Positions 24,025-35,629 of a stretch of DNA of 64,000 nt are shown in pieces. The DNA comes from Plectrocnemia conspersa (taxonomy: Eukaryota > Arthropoda > Insecta > Trichoptera > Polycentropodidae): the NCBI GenBank assembly GCA_009617715.1, contig VTFK01000092.1, positions 124,001-188,000 of the forward strand. The letters are read 5' to 3'. The translations under genes were made by a program, and so were the position numbers. The notes beneath the pieces are model-generated. The model did no database searches. It saw only the letters and a list, made by a program, of their open reading frames with translations, and was not told where the DNA came from. The first letter of the stretch is position 1; every line of letters begins with the position of its first letter.

Positions 24025-26080
24025 AACAATATAGACGTAGAATCCCCGTGGCATCCGAAATAAAACTGGAGAACTAAAACTACTGATTAGTGAGTACAAA
24101 ATTGATATTGTCGTAGTCTATGGAGGCCGTCTCTTAAGACTGGACGGAAGAATCTCTTGGGGATTCGGTTATTTTAATTAGAGATAACAACGCCAGACAC
24201 GTGCATTGGAATTGTTCCGGTGTAAAGCCATTCAGTAAGATACTCTTTAACTACTTGCACGACACGGATACGATTTTAAGCTTTCCAAAATTATCAATAG
24301 TATGCCACTGTTAATTTTAGATATTACATTGGTTAAGGGTAATGCTCAAATCTCAGATATACAATGCATCCAGGCTCTGTCATCGGACTACATTCCTATG
24401 TTTTTTGTACTGGAAAGTAAAGCTGAAGTTATCTATAAAATTGATTATAACAATGTTGATTGGAAGGGTTTCAGGAGTATTGTCGAGTCCCGTATAGTGG
24501 TAAGGCGACAGAATTATGCTCTTACGGACACTAAAACTATCGATGATGATATTAATTATTTAACAACCGTATTCGAACAAGCTAAAATATCATTAGTGCC
24601 GACGCTTATTTTTTTCATAATTATATTGAGCTTACTTCATCGATTATTAAATTAAAAATTAAATAAGAAAGCAATGGAAAAAAACTAAATCTCCACAATT
24701 AAAAATTTAATAAACACATTCGTGATGAAATTCAGAGCCTTAAAAACAAAATGTCTTCACGTAAACTTAAAAACTTTAAACCAGCAGATTATGGAAAGTA
24801 ACTTAATCACATGAAAATAAATACACAAAAACTCCACAATTAAAAACTGGATATATCATAGCTGACCCAGATCAGGATAAGGTAGAGATTTTTACTGACG
24901 CTTTTTCTGTATCGTACGAACTTACTAAAATTTAAAACACTTTAAAAATAGATTAATATTAAAAATAGAAGCACCCGCGGTGGATAATGATTTAATTTGC
25001 AAAATTAGCTAATGGCAAATTTTAAATGTTATTAAAAACTAAAAGATAAATTAGATAACACGTTGATTAAATACCTTCCTAGAATTTGCATTCATTACTT
25101 GACGAACATCTTTAACGTCTGCCTATATTTTGGGTATTTTCCAACCGTCTGGAAAACCGTTAAAACTCATCCGATAAAAAACCCGATAAAACCCTACAAA
25201 TCCGATTAGTTATCGCTCCATCAGTTTATTACCGTTATTTAGGAATATATTTAAAAAAAGAATCCTTATGCGCTTAAAATAATCTTTGGGGAATAAAATT
25301 ATTAACAAACTTAAGTCATTCGACTAATTCGATACTAATTTTAATATGAAAAAAAGTACGGGGCTTTTAATGTTCGATATAGTAAAGCTTTTGCCACAAT
25401 ATGTCATGACTGTCTGATTAATATATTATACAAAAATAAAATCCCTGACTATCTACTAGGTTTAATACGCACATACCTGGAAAGTAGAAGCTATGTTGTT
25501 TCACAAAATAATGAACACTCGATCCCGCGTAAAATTCCAGCTGGAGTTCTTCAGGGAAGTTTGCTCGAGCCGTTCCACTTTATCTTGTATATGAACGATA
25601 TTCTAAAAAAAAAAAATATGCGTTTATCTATGAATGCTGACGATACAGATATTTAAACTAGTGCTTGTGATCTTAAACAATCGCGAATAAATTACAAAAA
25701 TCTTTCGAAAACGTTTGAGAGGTGAAAAATAAAAATCATTTATGCTTACAAAACTTTGTCACCACCTCTCTTAAATGAAGAGGGCAATACCATCAAATGG
25801 AAAACAAGCGTTAAATATCTGGGCTTACACCTGGACTCCAAGCCTAAATATAATAAGCATATTAAACACGCCATTGCGGCCCTTAATCCGATATTTGATA
25901 GAAAAAGCGCGCTAACAATAAAAAATAAAATTTTAATCTATAAGCAATTAATTTTAACATATGCCTGTCCGGTGTGAAATTAAACTTGTCGGTTGTCAAC
26001 ACCGTCTCTTAGCAACTTTAAAAACTGCTTCAATGAGTAAACGCTACGCCAATAATACAATTAATTATATCAATACTTTG
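24025..26080 (+). pseudogene. jockey-type LINE ORF2 (endonuclease plus RT), decayed
   Basis: Pieces of one ORF2 follow in order on the plus strand, separated by stops and shifts. The apurinic-type endonuclease starts with NPRGIRNKTGELKLLISEYK (24028 onward), then DNNARHVHWNC (24185-24220; the GDFNA.H..W motif), LDITLVKG and LSSDYIPMFFVL (24315-24415). The RT starts with NIFNVCLYFGYFPTVWKTVK (25105-25160) and a YRSISLLPL-like block. Next come FDIVKAFATICHD (25375-25410), IPAGVLQGSLLEP (25530-25572) and an altered catalytic box ADDTD (25635-25655). It ends VKYLGLHLDSKPKYNKHIKH and LIYKQLILTYACPV (25820-25975). Domain order and motifs match the jockey superfamily. The AD of the ADD box remains but the preceding Tyr is Asn. 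The element is not functional. Confidence 0.85.
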
Positions 26081-26094
26081 CTCAACCTACTTGT

Positions 26095-26215
26095 TTAATG
26101 GACGATTGCATGCTCCAACGTAATTTGACAACACCAGCCCCACTACACGGCGCCGGCCCTGTGCCGGATGAATCCATCCGGTACGTGTGAAACCAGCCTT
26201 ACGAGAGCAACAATA
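26095..26215 (-). repeat. MITE-like fragment with hairpin
   Basis: A GC-rich block begins right after the LINE relic. It contains the stem CCGGATG-AATC-CATCCGG near 26163 and, on the minus strand, GGCTGGTTTCACACG, the style of terminal sequence seen in insect DNA-transposon MITEs. A 14-base word, ATTGCATGCTCCAA (26105-26118), recurs exactly at 51206-51219. No partner terminal repeat was located. Confidence 0.35.
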
Positions 26216-27019
26216 ATTTTTAAGCAAAGCGTAATAAATAAAAAAAACATTTGAATGTTTAAATACTGATGTCATAACAACGGAGCAAAATTGGATTGTT
26301 ATAATAAAATCTCGCCACTCTCTACACGGAAGCACTAAAAAAAATCAATGTTGGAAGAAAGGCAGAAGCAACATATGCAACAATTAAAAAGTGACATCAA
26401 AAAAGGTAAGCTAATCAGTGCCCTTTTTTAATAAATATATATATAAAAAAACATATTTGAAAATTCACCAAACAGAAACACTATCTGATCAATATGTAAA
26501 AAATAAACGTTAATCAAACGAGAAGATAACCTTGCCATGTTTCAAAACAAGCTTTATACATAATGTGTTTAAAATTTATGCGTAATGTTATTTAGCTTGT
26601 GTCATATATCATATGTGCTGTATGTGTATGTGCAGTTTACTTAATGTAATTATACACACGCGAGTATGTTTCGATGCTGTATATAATATACAATACATAC
26701 ATATAATGCCAAACTATTAGGGATATGTGTTTGTAATACTTGCGTGTATCATATTGTGTGACATCGTCGAAAGACTATAACAATTTTGGTATAATTAACG
26801 TGTCGCTACAAATTATTCGAATACGTTAGTCATGACTCGTGACAGAGTGACGGGAGACAAATTGCATTGTTCTCTAATGACTCTGGTTAATGGTTAATTC
26901 TGTGTTGAAATCTTAATGTCATGCAAAAATAAAAATAGACGAATAAATTTTTATGATATTGATCATTTTTTAATCAATAGAAAAATGCTATTGAGAAAGT
27001 CCGATTTACTAACCATTTA
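26216..27019. other. AT-rich, no gene seen
   Basis: The stretch 26590-26880 has many TGTGT/CACGCG words but no structure I can name. Confidence 0.5.
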
Positions 27020-27400
27020 GTTATACCATTCCGACAAAGTTTATACGGAATCTTAATCCGACGAAAACGAATCCGAAGACATACAGCGTCTAATACGTTA
27101 CGGCCGCAAAGGATTTTTCACAGGCTTTTACCCCATCCTCTGCTAGGGATGGGGTAAAAAGCCTGTTAAGGCTTTTTGTCACGGGCGCCTATTAGATTCG
27201 GAACCCATTTGCGGGCGAAAGAAACAGATGCCGTATATCTGGGAGAAGATACTACAGAAATAGGCGTAGGATGTCGTCTACAGATAGCGATCTCCAGTAA
27301 ACACTATTTTTTAAATATATCTGCTCCTATTTCTGTTTTGTATCGTATTGTGATGGATGAAATAAGCTCCATGCCAATTTGATATATGCAATTTTGCAAA
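27020..27400. other. GC-richer island around a strong hairpin
   Basis: Unique, non-coding by inspection (a 68-codon frame has no known domain). It surrounds the inverted repeat described separately. Confidence 0.35.
27120..27166. ncRNA. Strong hairpin, about 19-20 bp stem
   Basis: ACAGGCTTTTACCCCATCC (27120-27138) pairs with GGATGGGGTAAAAAGCCTGT (27147-27166). All bases pair except one bulged A/T, and the loop has eight bases. It is the most stable short inverted repeat seen in the window. The stem is shorter than a typical animal pre-miRNA hairpin and flanking pairing does not extend it. Alternatives are a foldback element end or a structured element in a transcript. Confidence 0.45.
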
Positions 27401-28399
27401 GATCGGTTTTTGATTTATGTGTCTGCCTAAATAAAGTCTCGGAATAAACTCATAAATGTCTGAAAAAACAGATCTACAAAATCTTTCGTATAAAACTGAT
27501 AATAAATACTGAATTTTTTTTGAAATAAAGATAAACTGTGAATATAATTAAAGTTACAGTTGAATTAAATGCTTAAACCTTAGCATTGTTTTTATGTGTA
27601 TTTTAAAAGTATAAATATATTTTATAGCAATCATTGATATTTATTGCATATAAATTATTTGTTATCGATTTATAGATGTGTCTTATAAATTTATAGAGAA
27701 TCAGAGTTTTTATTAACGTTATTTATTAATAGATCCGAATCACTTTCATTAAAACTGTCAAGGCTTATTTTAATAAAAAAAGTCAGGACCAAATATTGCC
27801 ACTTCTTACCTGTTAGGTCACAATAGGTATAATTTAATTTAATTTAAATTAAATCATTATTAAATTGCATTTTACAGTTATTAACCACATTGCTGTCATG
27901 TGCCGATTTTGTACTCACTGTTACCAATGCAAAAGGATCTAATCAAATTTGTATTAGACAAAAAGAAAAAGTCTGGTTCCGCCCCAAATCTTTACCATTG
28001 TTTAAAATCAAAGATAAGCAAGAACCATGCCACATTTAATCGCATAATTTTACCAGAAATTTAGCCATAAAAAAATTATGATAAATTAATAGGGCTGACG
28101 CAAAAAATGTGCACCCACAATTGTTAAGCTATATATAAACAAAAAAATATGTCTTGAGTATCATCACTAAACCTGTCACCAATATTACTAGATTTACAAG
28201 ATTTATTAGATGTTTTATTACTTACTGTTTATTAATTGATCATTTATCAAAAATATTGACAGTTTAATACAATTCCTATTGAAATGGGAAATTAAAGGCG
28301 ATCCACTATTGTTTGTTTTTAACCTATGTATCGATGAAAATTATATCCTGATGTATAAAAAAATGCAAAAGTCACGTATGTTAAAATTATGTATATTGA
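27401..28399. other. AT-rich; short repeat R5 at 27966-28010
   Basis: AAAAGTCTGGTTCCGCCCC then AAATC and CATTG aligns with 15125-15172. Nothing else was recognised. Confidence 0.5.
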
Positions 28400-28520
28400 A
28401 GTGGATTGTAAGAATATGAGCGCACGCGAGTGTTGCCCATGTACCTAGCAGCGACGGTTGATAGATTCATAGGCATCGCTCGCGGAATTTCAGACGCGCG
28501 TGTGCCGTGTCTTTTGATTA
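28400..28520. other. GC-richer island
   Basis: CpG-rich patch with CGCACGCGAG and GACGCGCGTGTGCCG in AT-rich surroundings. Non-coding. Confidence 0.3.
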
Positions 28521-29659
28521 TGATAGTATATGAGTTTTTATATTGCAAATACCAGAAGAGCAGTTTTTAAAGTTCTGGTAAGAAATTAAAATTTCAAGAT
28601 TCTGGGAGAACTTAATTTTTGTGTCACCTAATTAGGTCAGCTATCCAACTTTTTAACCATCTGTTGGATATTATTGTTTTGTGTTTATTCATGCAACTAA
28701 TTTAACTTTATAAATATTTGTTATGTTCTGTACATTTATTTATATTATTATTTTTTTAATGCTAGCTATACACATATTGTATTATATATAAAAGTCTAGA
28801 TTGCGTTATCCCATTCCGTCTCTACGTTAATAATTTATAAAGAGAAGCACACGTGTTTGTACAGTGTGTTAGCGGCTTCTATAAAAATGTTAGAACTTAA
28901 TCAAGCGCCAGTAATGAGGTGTATTTTTCTTGCGAAACAGCTCGCCTCTTCGTTTATTTACGCTACTCGAGAATTTTCACTATGAATTATTATGATACGA
29001 TATTCTTTTTTCGGAACTGAGCTAATAATAAAGCAACGAGCTGCTTGTAGGATGCAATTCAATCTAAATTCTCGCGCTTAACTTAACTTGCAAAGGTCGT
29101 TTTAAACTTGTTTATAAACAATCTATACAATAACATTTGGCAAGGAAAACTTTCAATTTGTCGTCGTAAAAAAATGTCAAAAGTTTTTCACAATAGATGT
29201 TATACTAAAATAAATATATTTTATTTTTAAAATATTTATAAATTGCTTTGCGTCCGCCCTGTGTGTAAGCACACAATCCCATCCATCACACGACCAATTA
29301 AAATGTCCTTTAATGGCCGTGTTTTCGGTGTGAACATTTCCCTGGTAGTTTATTGTGGTTTTAAAGGCGATGAAATAATGTAACGTTAGCCGTTTAATAG
29401 CCGACAATCGAAAAAGTGTGTTTTATTTTAATAAAACTGAGGAAATATAATTAACAACCACCTTTTAATTAAAACAATTTATGCTTACTCATTATTTATG
29501 TATTGCTGTCTCATTACAAATTAAATTACTTCTCACAATTCGTGGTTCAAACGTTAAACTGCAGTTGAACTGCAACTCGGTCCTTGCATTTTTATAACAA
29601 CGTTCATTAGCAAGTATTCAGATGGTAATTATGTTTTTTATTAGTAAAAAACATACCCT
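28521..29659. other. Intergenic, no gene seen
   Basis: Mostly AT-rich. A 76-codon minus frame at 29177-29407 has no recognisable domain. Confidence 0.5.
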
Positions 29660-29990
29660 TTAGTAGGATAATGCTACAATCCCCCGACGTTTGTTTTCGC
29701 AGATTAACGACCGAGTTTGCCGCCCAAAGATGGCGGCGGGGGCAATTACTGGTTTTTATTGCCAATACCTATACACAATGATTCCGTTTTTTAGCTCTTT
29801 GGTCGGGTGTGTATGTGTGCTTTCATTCCCCCCTTTAAACTCTAGCGGATAGCTTTTTTCCAGCAAATTATCGCTGAGCTTTGCAAAACCAGGTCGAGCT
29901 GCATCATGCGAAACGCCCCTAAGAGAAACGGGCGTAATGATAAACAAATATAAACACAAACTAAAAAAAATACAGCCGGTTCGCATGTTT
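29660..29990. promoter_or_regulatory. Candidate regulatory island with YY1/Pho-type site
   Basis: A complex GC-richer segment carrying AAGATGGCGGC at 29727-29737, an exact match to the extended YY1/Pleiohomeotic motif, followed by GGGGGC and a TTTTTATTGCC word resembling posterior Hox/Cdx sites. In insects Pho sites occur in Polycomb response elements and in housekeeping promoters. No initiator or coding exon could be identified next to it. Confidence 0.35.
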
Positions 29991-30149
29991 GCTAACGATA
30001 AACGAAAATCGATTATAAGTTAAAAATAAATTTCTTACTTCATTAAAAATGCTATAACGTTATGTAATATAACTTAAATAACTAGTAAAACCCTGTAGTT
30101 TCTATAACATATTAAAAAATGATTTCGAGTTAAAAACGAATACTAGAAA

Positions 30150-30190
30150 TCGTGCAGAGCACCCAGTGTTGCACAATAGCCACTAAAACT
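30150..30190 (-). repeat. Dispersed repeat R1, copy 4 (inverted)
   Basis: On the minus strand, GTGGCTATTGTGCAA then CTGGGTGCTCTGC then CGATTTCTAGTATTC aligns with the copy at 12461 over about 45 bases. Confidence 0.55.
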
Positions 30191-30299
30191 CTCCTTGAGG
30201 CCATACTATTGAACTTGTATTGAATAGCGTGGTTGAACGGAACCTTCTGTTACTTAGCGTTGGACTTTGATATTTGTTTTCACCAGAAGGTTGTGATTG

Positions 30300-31318
30300 T
30301 ACTTAGGCCAAAAAATGCGACTCTTTGGCTCCTTGAGTGCGGCTCTAAATAACAAAATGGTAATTCTGAGTCCTTATGTCCCGAATACGATGGTTATCAA
30401 GAGGAAACGTTTTAAAACGTTTCGCGTCCCTATTGCCAGAAATTAAAGCATTTCTCCTTGAGAAGGGTGTTCACTATCCTGAACTTACAGACAATCAGGA
30501 TCTAAAACTTTCATTTCATGGTAGACTACAAGGGAAAGCCGATGTTAGAAGAACATTTAAAACAAATTATCCCTTTTGCTCAAGATTTTGAAAGGGAAAC
30601 ATTGTTTCACTTTCTGAACATCGCCAAGAAAATAATTCCTCTATTGACAAACACCATTTCAAAACAACTATTTTAAATATGAGGGTTTGATTTCTCAGCA
30701 GATTTCAGGAGTTTAAAACAGCAAAGCGACCTTAGCATTCGTCAAAATCCTCTTAATGCTACAATAACTGAATTGAAATTTTCTCCTTTTAGCATTGACA
30801 TTGGTAACATTGAAATATAAAGGTTAAAAAAAACAAGGAAATATGGAGCTCTAAATTTCAACGTCTTTGTATTGATTTGGAAATATTTTGATCTTAGTTA
30901 CAAACACAAAGTGGTCTGCTTTGAAAGACCTGGAGTAACATGATCATTTTCAACGTCTGGAATAGTATTCCTGACTCTTACGATCAAAAAAAAACTTGCG
31001 TTTGCTGTTCTTTTCCTTTTGGTTCTACATATTTATGCGAACAATCCTTTTCAAATGAAATCAAGAGTAAACTGAGAATATTGACGAGAACCTGGAATCA
31101 TGCCTAAAATTAAAAACAACAAAAAAACCTGACTTACTGAAACAAGGAGATCAAGGACATTGTTAGCATTAATGTTTGTTAGTCATTGTCATGATTTAAA
31201 TTTATGGCTTTTAAAATTATAAAAAGGTTTCTAAATTAAAAAAAAATAGAGGGTCTTTATTTATTAAATTTGGCCTTCGACCAATAAGTTTGCCGACCAC
31301 TGTACTAGGCGCATACAT
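30300..31318 (+). mobile_element. hAT transposon relic, internally deleted
   Basis: The right end on the minus strand reads CAGTGGTCGGCAAACTT (31302-31318), a standard hAT terminal repeat. The left portion has GCGACTCTTTGGCTCCTTG and GAGTGCGGCTCT (30318-30350), the subterminal sequence seen at the 5' end of many hAT/Charlie-like elements. The left terminal repeat and the 8-bp target duplication could not be found, so the left boundary is approximate. The sequence jumps from 5' non-coding DNA straight into mid-transposase, indicating an internal deletion. Confidence 0.75.
30376..31190 (+). pseudogene. hAT transposase C-terminal half, decayed
   Basis: The piece SRIRWLSRGNVLKRF (30380-30425) is the RW block found in ZBED-like hAT transposases, followed by LLPEIKAFLLEKG. 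FSADFRSLKQ and NPLNATITELKFSP come next (30690-30790). The dimerisation domain appears as LFLFGSTYLCEQSFS (31000-31050), with NLESCLKLKTTK and a PDLL remnant after it (31085-31135). Several stops and shifts separate the pieces. The N-terminal BED finger and the first catalytic residue are missing. Confidence 0.75.
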
Positions 31319-31375
31319 TCCCTTTCGCTCGCTCGGGTGTTAAATGACGAGAGTGAGCTCTATCGTACTAATTAA
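31319..31375 (+). repeat. Fragment of the MITE-H family
   Basis: The block CCCTTTCGCTCGCTCGGGTG with GACGAGAGTGAG matches the interior of the two long MITEs (44310-44360 and 49395-49445). It abuts the hAT right end, so the two insertions may be nested or adjacent. No other part of the MITE is present. Confidence 0.5.
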
Positions 31376-32055
31376 CAATAAAATAAGAGACGTGGAAACA
31401 GATCGTTGTGTGATGTTCGAAAAGTTTTTGAAAAAAATTTAATAATAAGGGTGTTTTATTTATTAAACCTCATGCTATTTGGTAAACACTTCATAGGTGT
31501 AAAATATTTACTTAACGTATATTCTTTAAGAAGTGCAGACATTTATAGCTCAACTATTTAATGACTGTTTAACCATTGGCTACTTTCCCGCAGCAAAGAA
31601 AACTGACAGTTTTTCCAATTTAATAAACCGGAAAAGATTCAACTCTAGCCTTTAGATTTATATTATCTTATTTTTAAAAGACTCTTCGTTAATAATAAAA
31701 CGATTCAAAATTCTCAGCTCACTCGAGTTTTTGCTGAATTCGTCTCGAAAAAGTTTAATTTTTGCAAGATACCGAAAAAATCTAAGTTTTTGTAAATGTT
31801 TCCAAAACAAATTAGAGGTTCCAGTGTATATCTTTCGTAAATAAACGTTAATTTCATAGTTTAATAAATTATAAAATAAACAACTACTGATTTTATTTAT
31901 AAAAAAATAATTATGCTACATGCTTTCTGTAATTTTTAGACAGTATTAACAATCACTTTTTTTAATTTAATAATATTTGATTTTCCTCATTTCTAATCCA
32001 TTTAAATCAAAATTTCCTCGAAAAGATTAAATTAATGGTCGTTAGTTAAACTAAC
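31376..32055. other. AT-rich, no gene seen
   Basis: Featureless. Confidence 0.6.
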
Positions 32056-32059
32056 TGGG

Positions 32060-32280
32060 AATTCTAGCCGTATCAGTATCAACCGGTGCTTTGTTTCGCG
32101 ACGAGTAACGACAGGATAACGGGAAAACTCGTCGAAACAGTTAATCTCGAAAAATGAGCATCACTTTTGAAAATCCGTCCCCGTTGGACGATATCCCGGC
32201 AGAAGTTTGTCAACGACAGTTTTTTTATATCATGTTAGGTAACCTTTTTTTCGTTCAGCCTTTTATTGCTGTAACATAAA
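32060..32280 (+). other. Island with a 41-codon frame, possible coding exon
   Basis: A GC-richer patch in very AT-rich DNA. ATG at 32154, in the good insect context GAAAAATG, opens a 41-codon frame to TAA at 32277. It begins MSITFENPSPLDDIPAEV, which has more protein-like composition than chance frames here. A donor-like TTAG|GTAAC at about 32239 would allow splicing. AACCGGT lies upstream (about 32081). It is not a family I recognise, and may equally be a regulatory element with a chance frame. Confidence 0.2.
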
Positions 32281-33354
32281 CACACGAAATTATTGCCTTA
32301 GTAAGAAAAAAAATTACGCCAAATGCGCAGATTTTTTTATACCAAACATCGGAAACGAATAAAATAAGCAATGGCTTATTGACGTCTATATCAATAGATA
32401 CTATAAAAAAATCTCACTATAATATAGTTTAATATACAATCTGGACATTAGTTAGTATATACTTTTTTTAAGCAAAAGTGTACCGGAACTCAATTCTTAT
32501 CAAGACCTTTACTAAAGAAAATTATATTTAAATTAAATTTAAAGCTACAAAGTGCATAAAGAATCTATTTTATTTTTTTGTTTACTGTTGACATGTCAAA
32601 TCTAAAGTCAAACGAACAAATACAGATATACAACTGAAAGTTAAATGTGAAATAAAATTGTAAAACATTATATATTTTAATAAAATTTTATTTTGTCCAA
32701 TTTTCGTTTGACAGTTTGATGACAAAGGTGTCGAAACTGTATTGTTCTTGAACGAAGCTCTTATTGGGGTAATAGTTAAATTCATATGCGAAAACCCTCG
32801 TTCACATTCACAGAATTTAAATCATATGTCAAACCCCATATATTTTTTTTTTTGGATGTCGTTTCGAGAATGTATTCGCAAAATCCATGAATCATTTTTT
32901 TCGTTTAGTGGTAGTCTGACTGATATTTTTTTAATTTTTATTTTTCCAAATGTCAACTGAACGTCAATATCTTTAGGTCAATATTTTTGATCAAATACGT
33001 GAGCCCAAAGTGCAAACTCAAAATTATTTTTCAATGATAGTAAAAATATAAGGGATTTTTCAGTTAATTATTTTTTTCTATTTACATTGAAAATTAAAAT
33101 TATTATTTATTCATTAACTATGTTATATGTATACATAGACATTTCCTAAAATATTGTATTTTGTTTGAAAAATGCCAACGCCGGAATTTCACGAATTCCT
33201 AAATATCTCTACCTTGGCGATATTTCATTGGATTCCAATTTATCTTCTTTGTAGGACGTTTTATTTATGTACTTGAGCGTTATAACACAGCAACTAAGAT
33301 CATATAAATATCATAAATTTACCGTCAAATGCGCTAGCACAGTTAAAATTCAAA
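32281..33354. other. AT-rich, no gene seen
   Basis: Frames at 32582-32960 are low complexity. Nothing recognised. Confidence 0.55.
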
Positions 33355-33600
33355 ACCAAGTGGGGTGTCTGGAGAATGCGAGCGTCTAATAGCTCAGTTT
33401 AACCGGTTCCGCAGAACCGCAGCTCAGTTCGGTTCCGCAACAACGTGAACCCCGTCGTCGCCCGACGGTTCGTTAAGTTTTACACCGCGAAGCAATCAAC
33501 CCGTACAACGCTCATATAATTGCTAGGAATTGCGGTCGGTGCTAGGAAATAGTTTAAAATTAAATCCTAAGCGAGATAGTTGCAGTAATGTATATTATAT
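33355..33600. promoter_or_regulatory. Candidate regulatory island with duplicated CGGTTCCGC motif
   Basis: A 30-base unit AGCTCAGTT..CGGTTCCGCA occurs twice in tandem (33391-33415 and 33421-33439). The first unit contains the palindrome AACCGGTT (33401-33408), a perfect Grainyhead-type site, and the local hairpin CGGTTCCGCAGAACCG. Downstream sequence stays CpG-rich to about 33545. No open frame. Confidence 0.35.
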
Positions 33601-34305
33601 TTCACACATATTTACGCGTTACGCGTTGTAAAATTAATGATTTAAAATTCTTACCATTTTAAGGAATAAGTTAACTTCAATATAGTGTTGTAGCTACTAC
33701 AATGAATATTTCGATTAAAGTCTAAAAATAGTAACATATTATTTTTGAATGCATTGCCAACATATGTCTCATGGTTTAACTGTGAGAACAGTATAAATAA
33801 TACGTGTTTTACTATTTTTATGAAATAAAAAAAACTGTGCGGCACTCAATCAAAATTTAGCCGTTGAAATTGTGCAATAAAAGTGTCATCTGTGTCAGTT
33901 GAGCGTAAGCTCCGTTAGATGCAAGTTCAGGGCTAGACTCTACCGTGCTTCAAGTCGAAAGTGAAGTAAAGAGTAAGAGTAAAATAAAAATTAAAGTAGA
34001 AGTAATTTTCCAATCGCAGCGTTTTAAGAAAAATAAAAGTATAAGTAATTTTCTAATCGCAGCGTTTTAAGTAGCGAAAATAAAAAATCATTACTTTTTT
34101 TATTTTTAGTCTTGTAAACAAAATCTAAAAGCACGCTTTTATAGCAACATGGTCAGTGTGTATGCTTAAATCTGTAAAACCAGCTCAAATTAATGTTGTT
34201 AATTAAGAGGGAGCTCAGGAGAATTCATTAAGGGATAAAATGAATTTAATTATTAGCGTATAATCTACTCAATGAAGCGTTTTTATAGTTGCTAAAAGGT
34301 GGTGC
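33601..34305. other. AT-rich, no gene seen
   Basis: Around 33990-34080 the phrase ATTTTCNAATCGCAGCGTTTTAAG occurs twice 47-49 bases apart, a small tandem duplication. Confidence 0.5.
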
Positions 34306-34309
34306 AATA

Positions 34310-34430
34310 ATCTTTCAATGCTATAATCAAGTTTCGGCTGCGAGCTTAAGAGTCGCGATCGCGTCCCTTATGCTTGACCGTTGCGGCAAGGACGTCAGCG
34401 CGTAAGAACGTTTCTCTATCACGATTCATC
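34310..34430. other. GC-richer island
   Basis: CpG-rich non-coding patch with GAGTCGCGATCGCGTCCC. Confidence 0.3.
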
Positions 34431-34614
34431 CAGCTATTTAAAATGCTTTGAAATTTTGGTAGTGTACTTAATATGGTATCGCGTAATATGTTAAAGGCAA
34501 TTATTTTATTTTTTTAAAATTAAAAATCTACAATAGTATTATATTGCCCCATTTTAATTATTGTACAACAAAATTAGATATGTTTATTAAATTAAAATAA
34601 AATGATATTAAAAA

Positions 34615-34715
34615 ATTTAGAAAATGGTGCAATACGAGTAGTTTGATTGATAATTTGAAGTAGAAGTATGATTGATAATTTGGAATTGCTGAATGTTCAA
34701 GAAATGTTTTAATAA
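34615..34715 (+). pseudogene. LINE C-terminus fragment, family L2
   Basis: Reads AIRVV, then SMIDNLELLNVQEMF. This is homologous to AMRVIL, SMIDRLEWLNVQEIL at 20756-20855, with matching DNA (AGTATGATTGATA and TGAATGTTCAAGAAAT). A 100-bp scrap; nothing beyond it aligns. Confidence 0.65.
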
Positions 34716-34819
34716 ATATCATATTTATGCCGGTACAAAATTAAATACGATATTCTAACTCTATACGATATGTAACACATAGTAAATTTGTCTGAAATCT
34801 CCGGTGATATATTAAACGT

Positions 34820-35300
34820 ACCAGTGGCGTCCGTGAAAATTAATTAGGACACATGTCTCCCTAGCGGCACTTAAATCACACTGCAGTGTTAAAAAACCAA
34901 ACACATACAAAACACCCGGTAAAATAAATGTGTCCGCGGTCGTACCGGGTGGCCTAGGGTCACCGCCAAGAAAGGGTCAGACACGTTTGGACCAACGGGT
35001 CGGTTCTTATGACACACCCAGTGCTGTAACACAATCCCGGTTGGGTGTAAAAGCACACCCTGTGTGTATGTGTGTATGTAAGGTTTCTTTTCTTTTTCTT
35101 TTTAAACGTCGCCATCTTTTTCGGTTTGATGTAGTGGAAATGTCACGGGGATACAAATAAAGTAGCGCCGGGTAAAAATTGTTCCGAGGACTTGTGGAAA
35201 AATGAGCGTTCATCCCTTTTGCGGAAAATTGTCCGGAAAATGCGTGTGTCCCGGTACAGATATGTCTTTGCTAAGTCGGACATCTCAGCCGCATCGGGGG
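34820..35300. promoter_or_regulatory. Candidate regulatory island
   Basis: A long GC-richer segment with CGGTCGTACCGGGTGG, a TGTGTATG run, and GTCGCCATCTT at 35108-35118, a YY1/Pho-type site on the minus strand. Open frames of 76, 68 and 93 codons on both strands overlap here and look compositional. A promoter plus leader is possible but no splice pattern is evident. Confidence 0.3.
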
Positions 35301-35629
35301 TACACTTTTACACAGCCATTTTCTTTATACGTGAGATGAATCTTCACTATGGTCAATCTCGAATGTGTATACGTAAGTATATATACATGCATTTATTATT
35401 TTTCTGCTTATTTGTTATTTTGTACCGGGGTATAAAAACAAATGTAGCAATTTACAAAAAATATTGGGGTTGAATATGGAGGAAATTGTTACACAGAAAT
35501 TGAACTTTCTTATAATATATAATATAGAAATTTATGCTAAAACAAGTTTTTTATAAATATATTAATGTATTATTTTTTTTTATTATTATAATTCTTTCTC
35601 ATAAGATTCTTTCGATAAATCAGTAAAAA

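Noticed and set aside
35007..35473. Frames of 68-93 codons as coding exons
   Set aside because: They overlap on both strands, lack domains and coincide with a compositional island.
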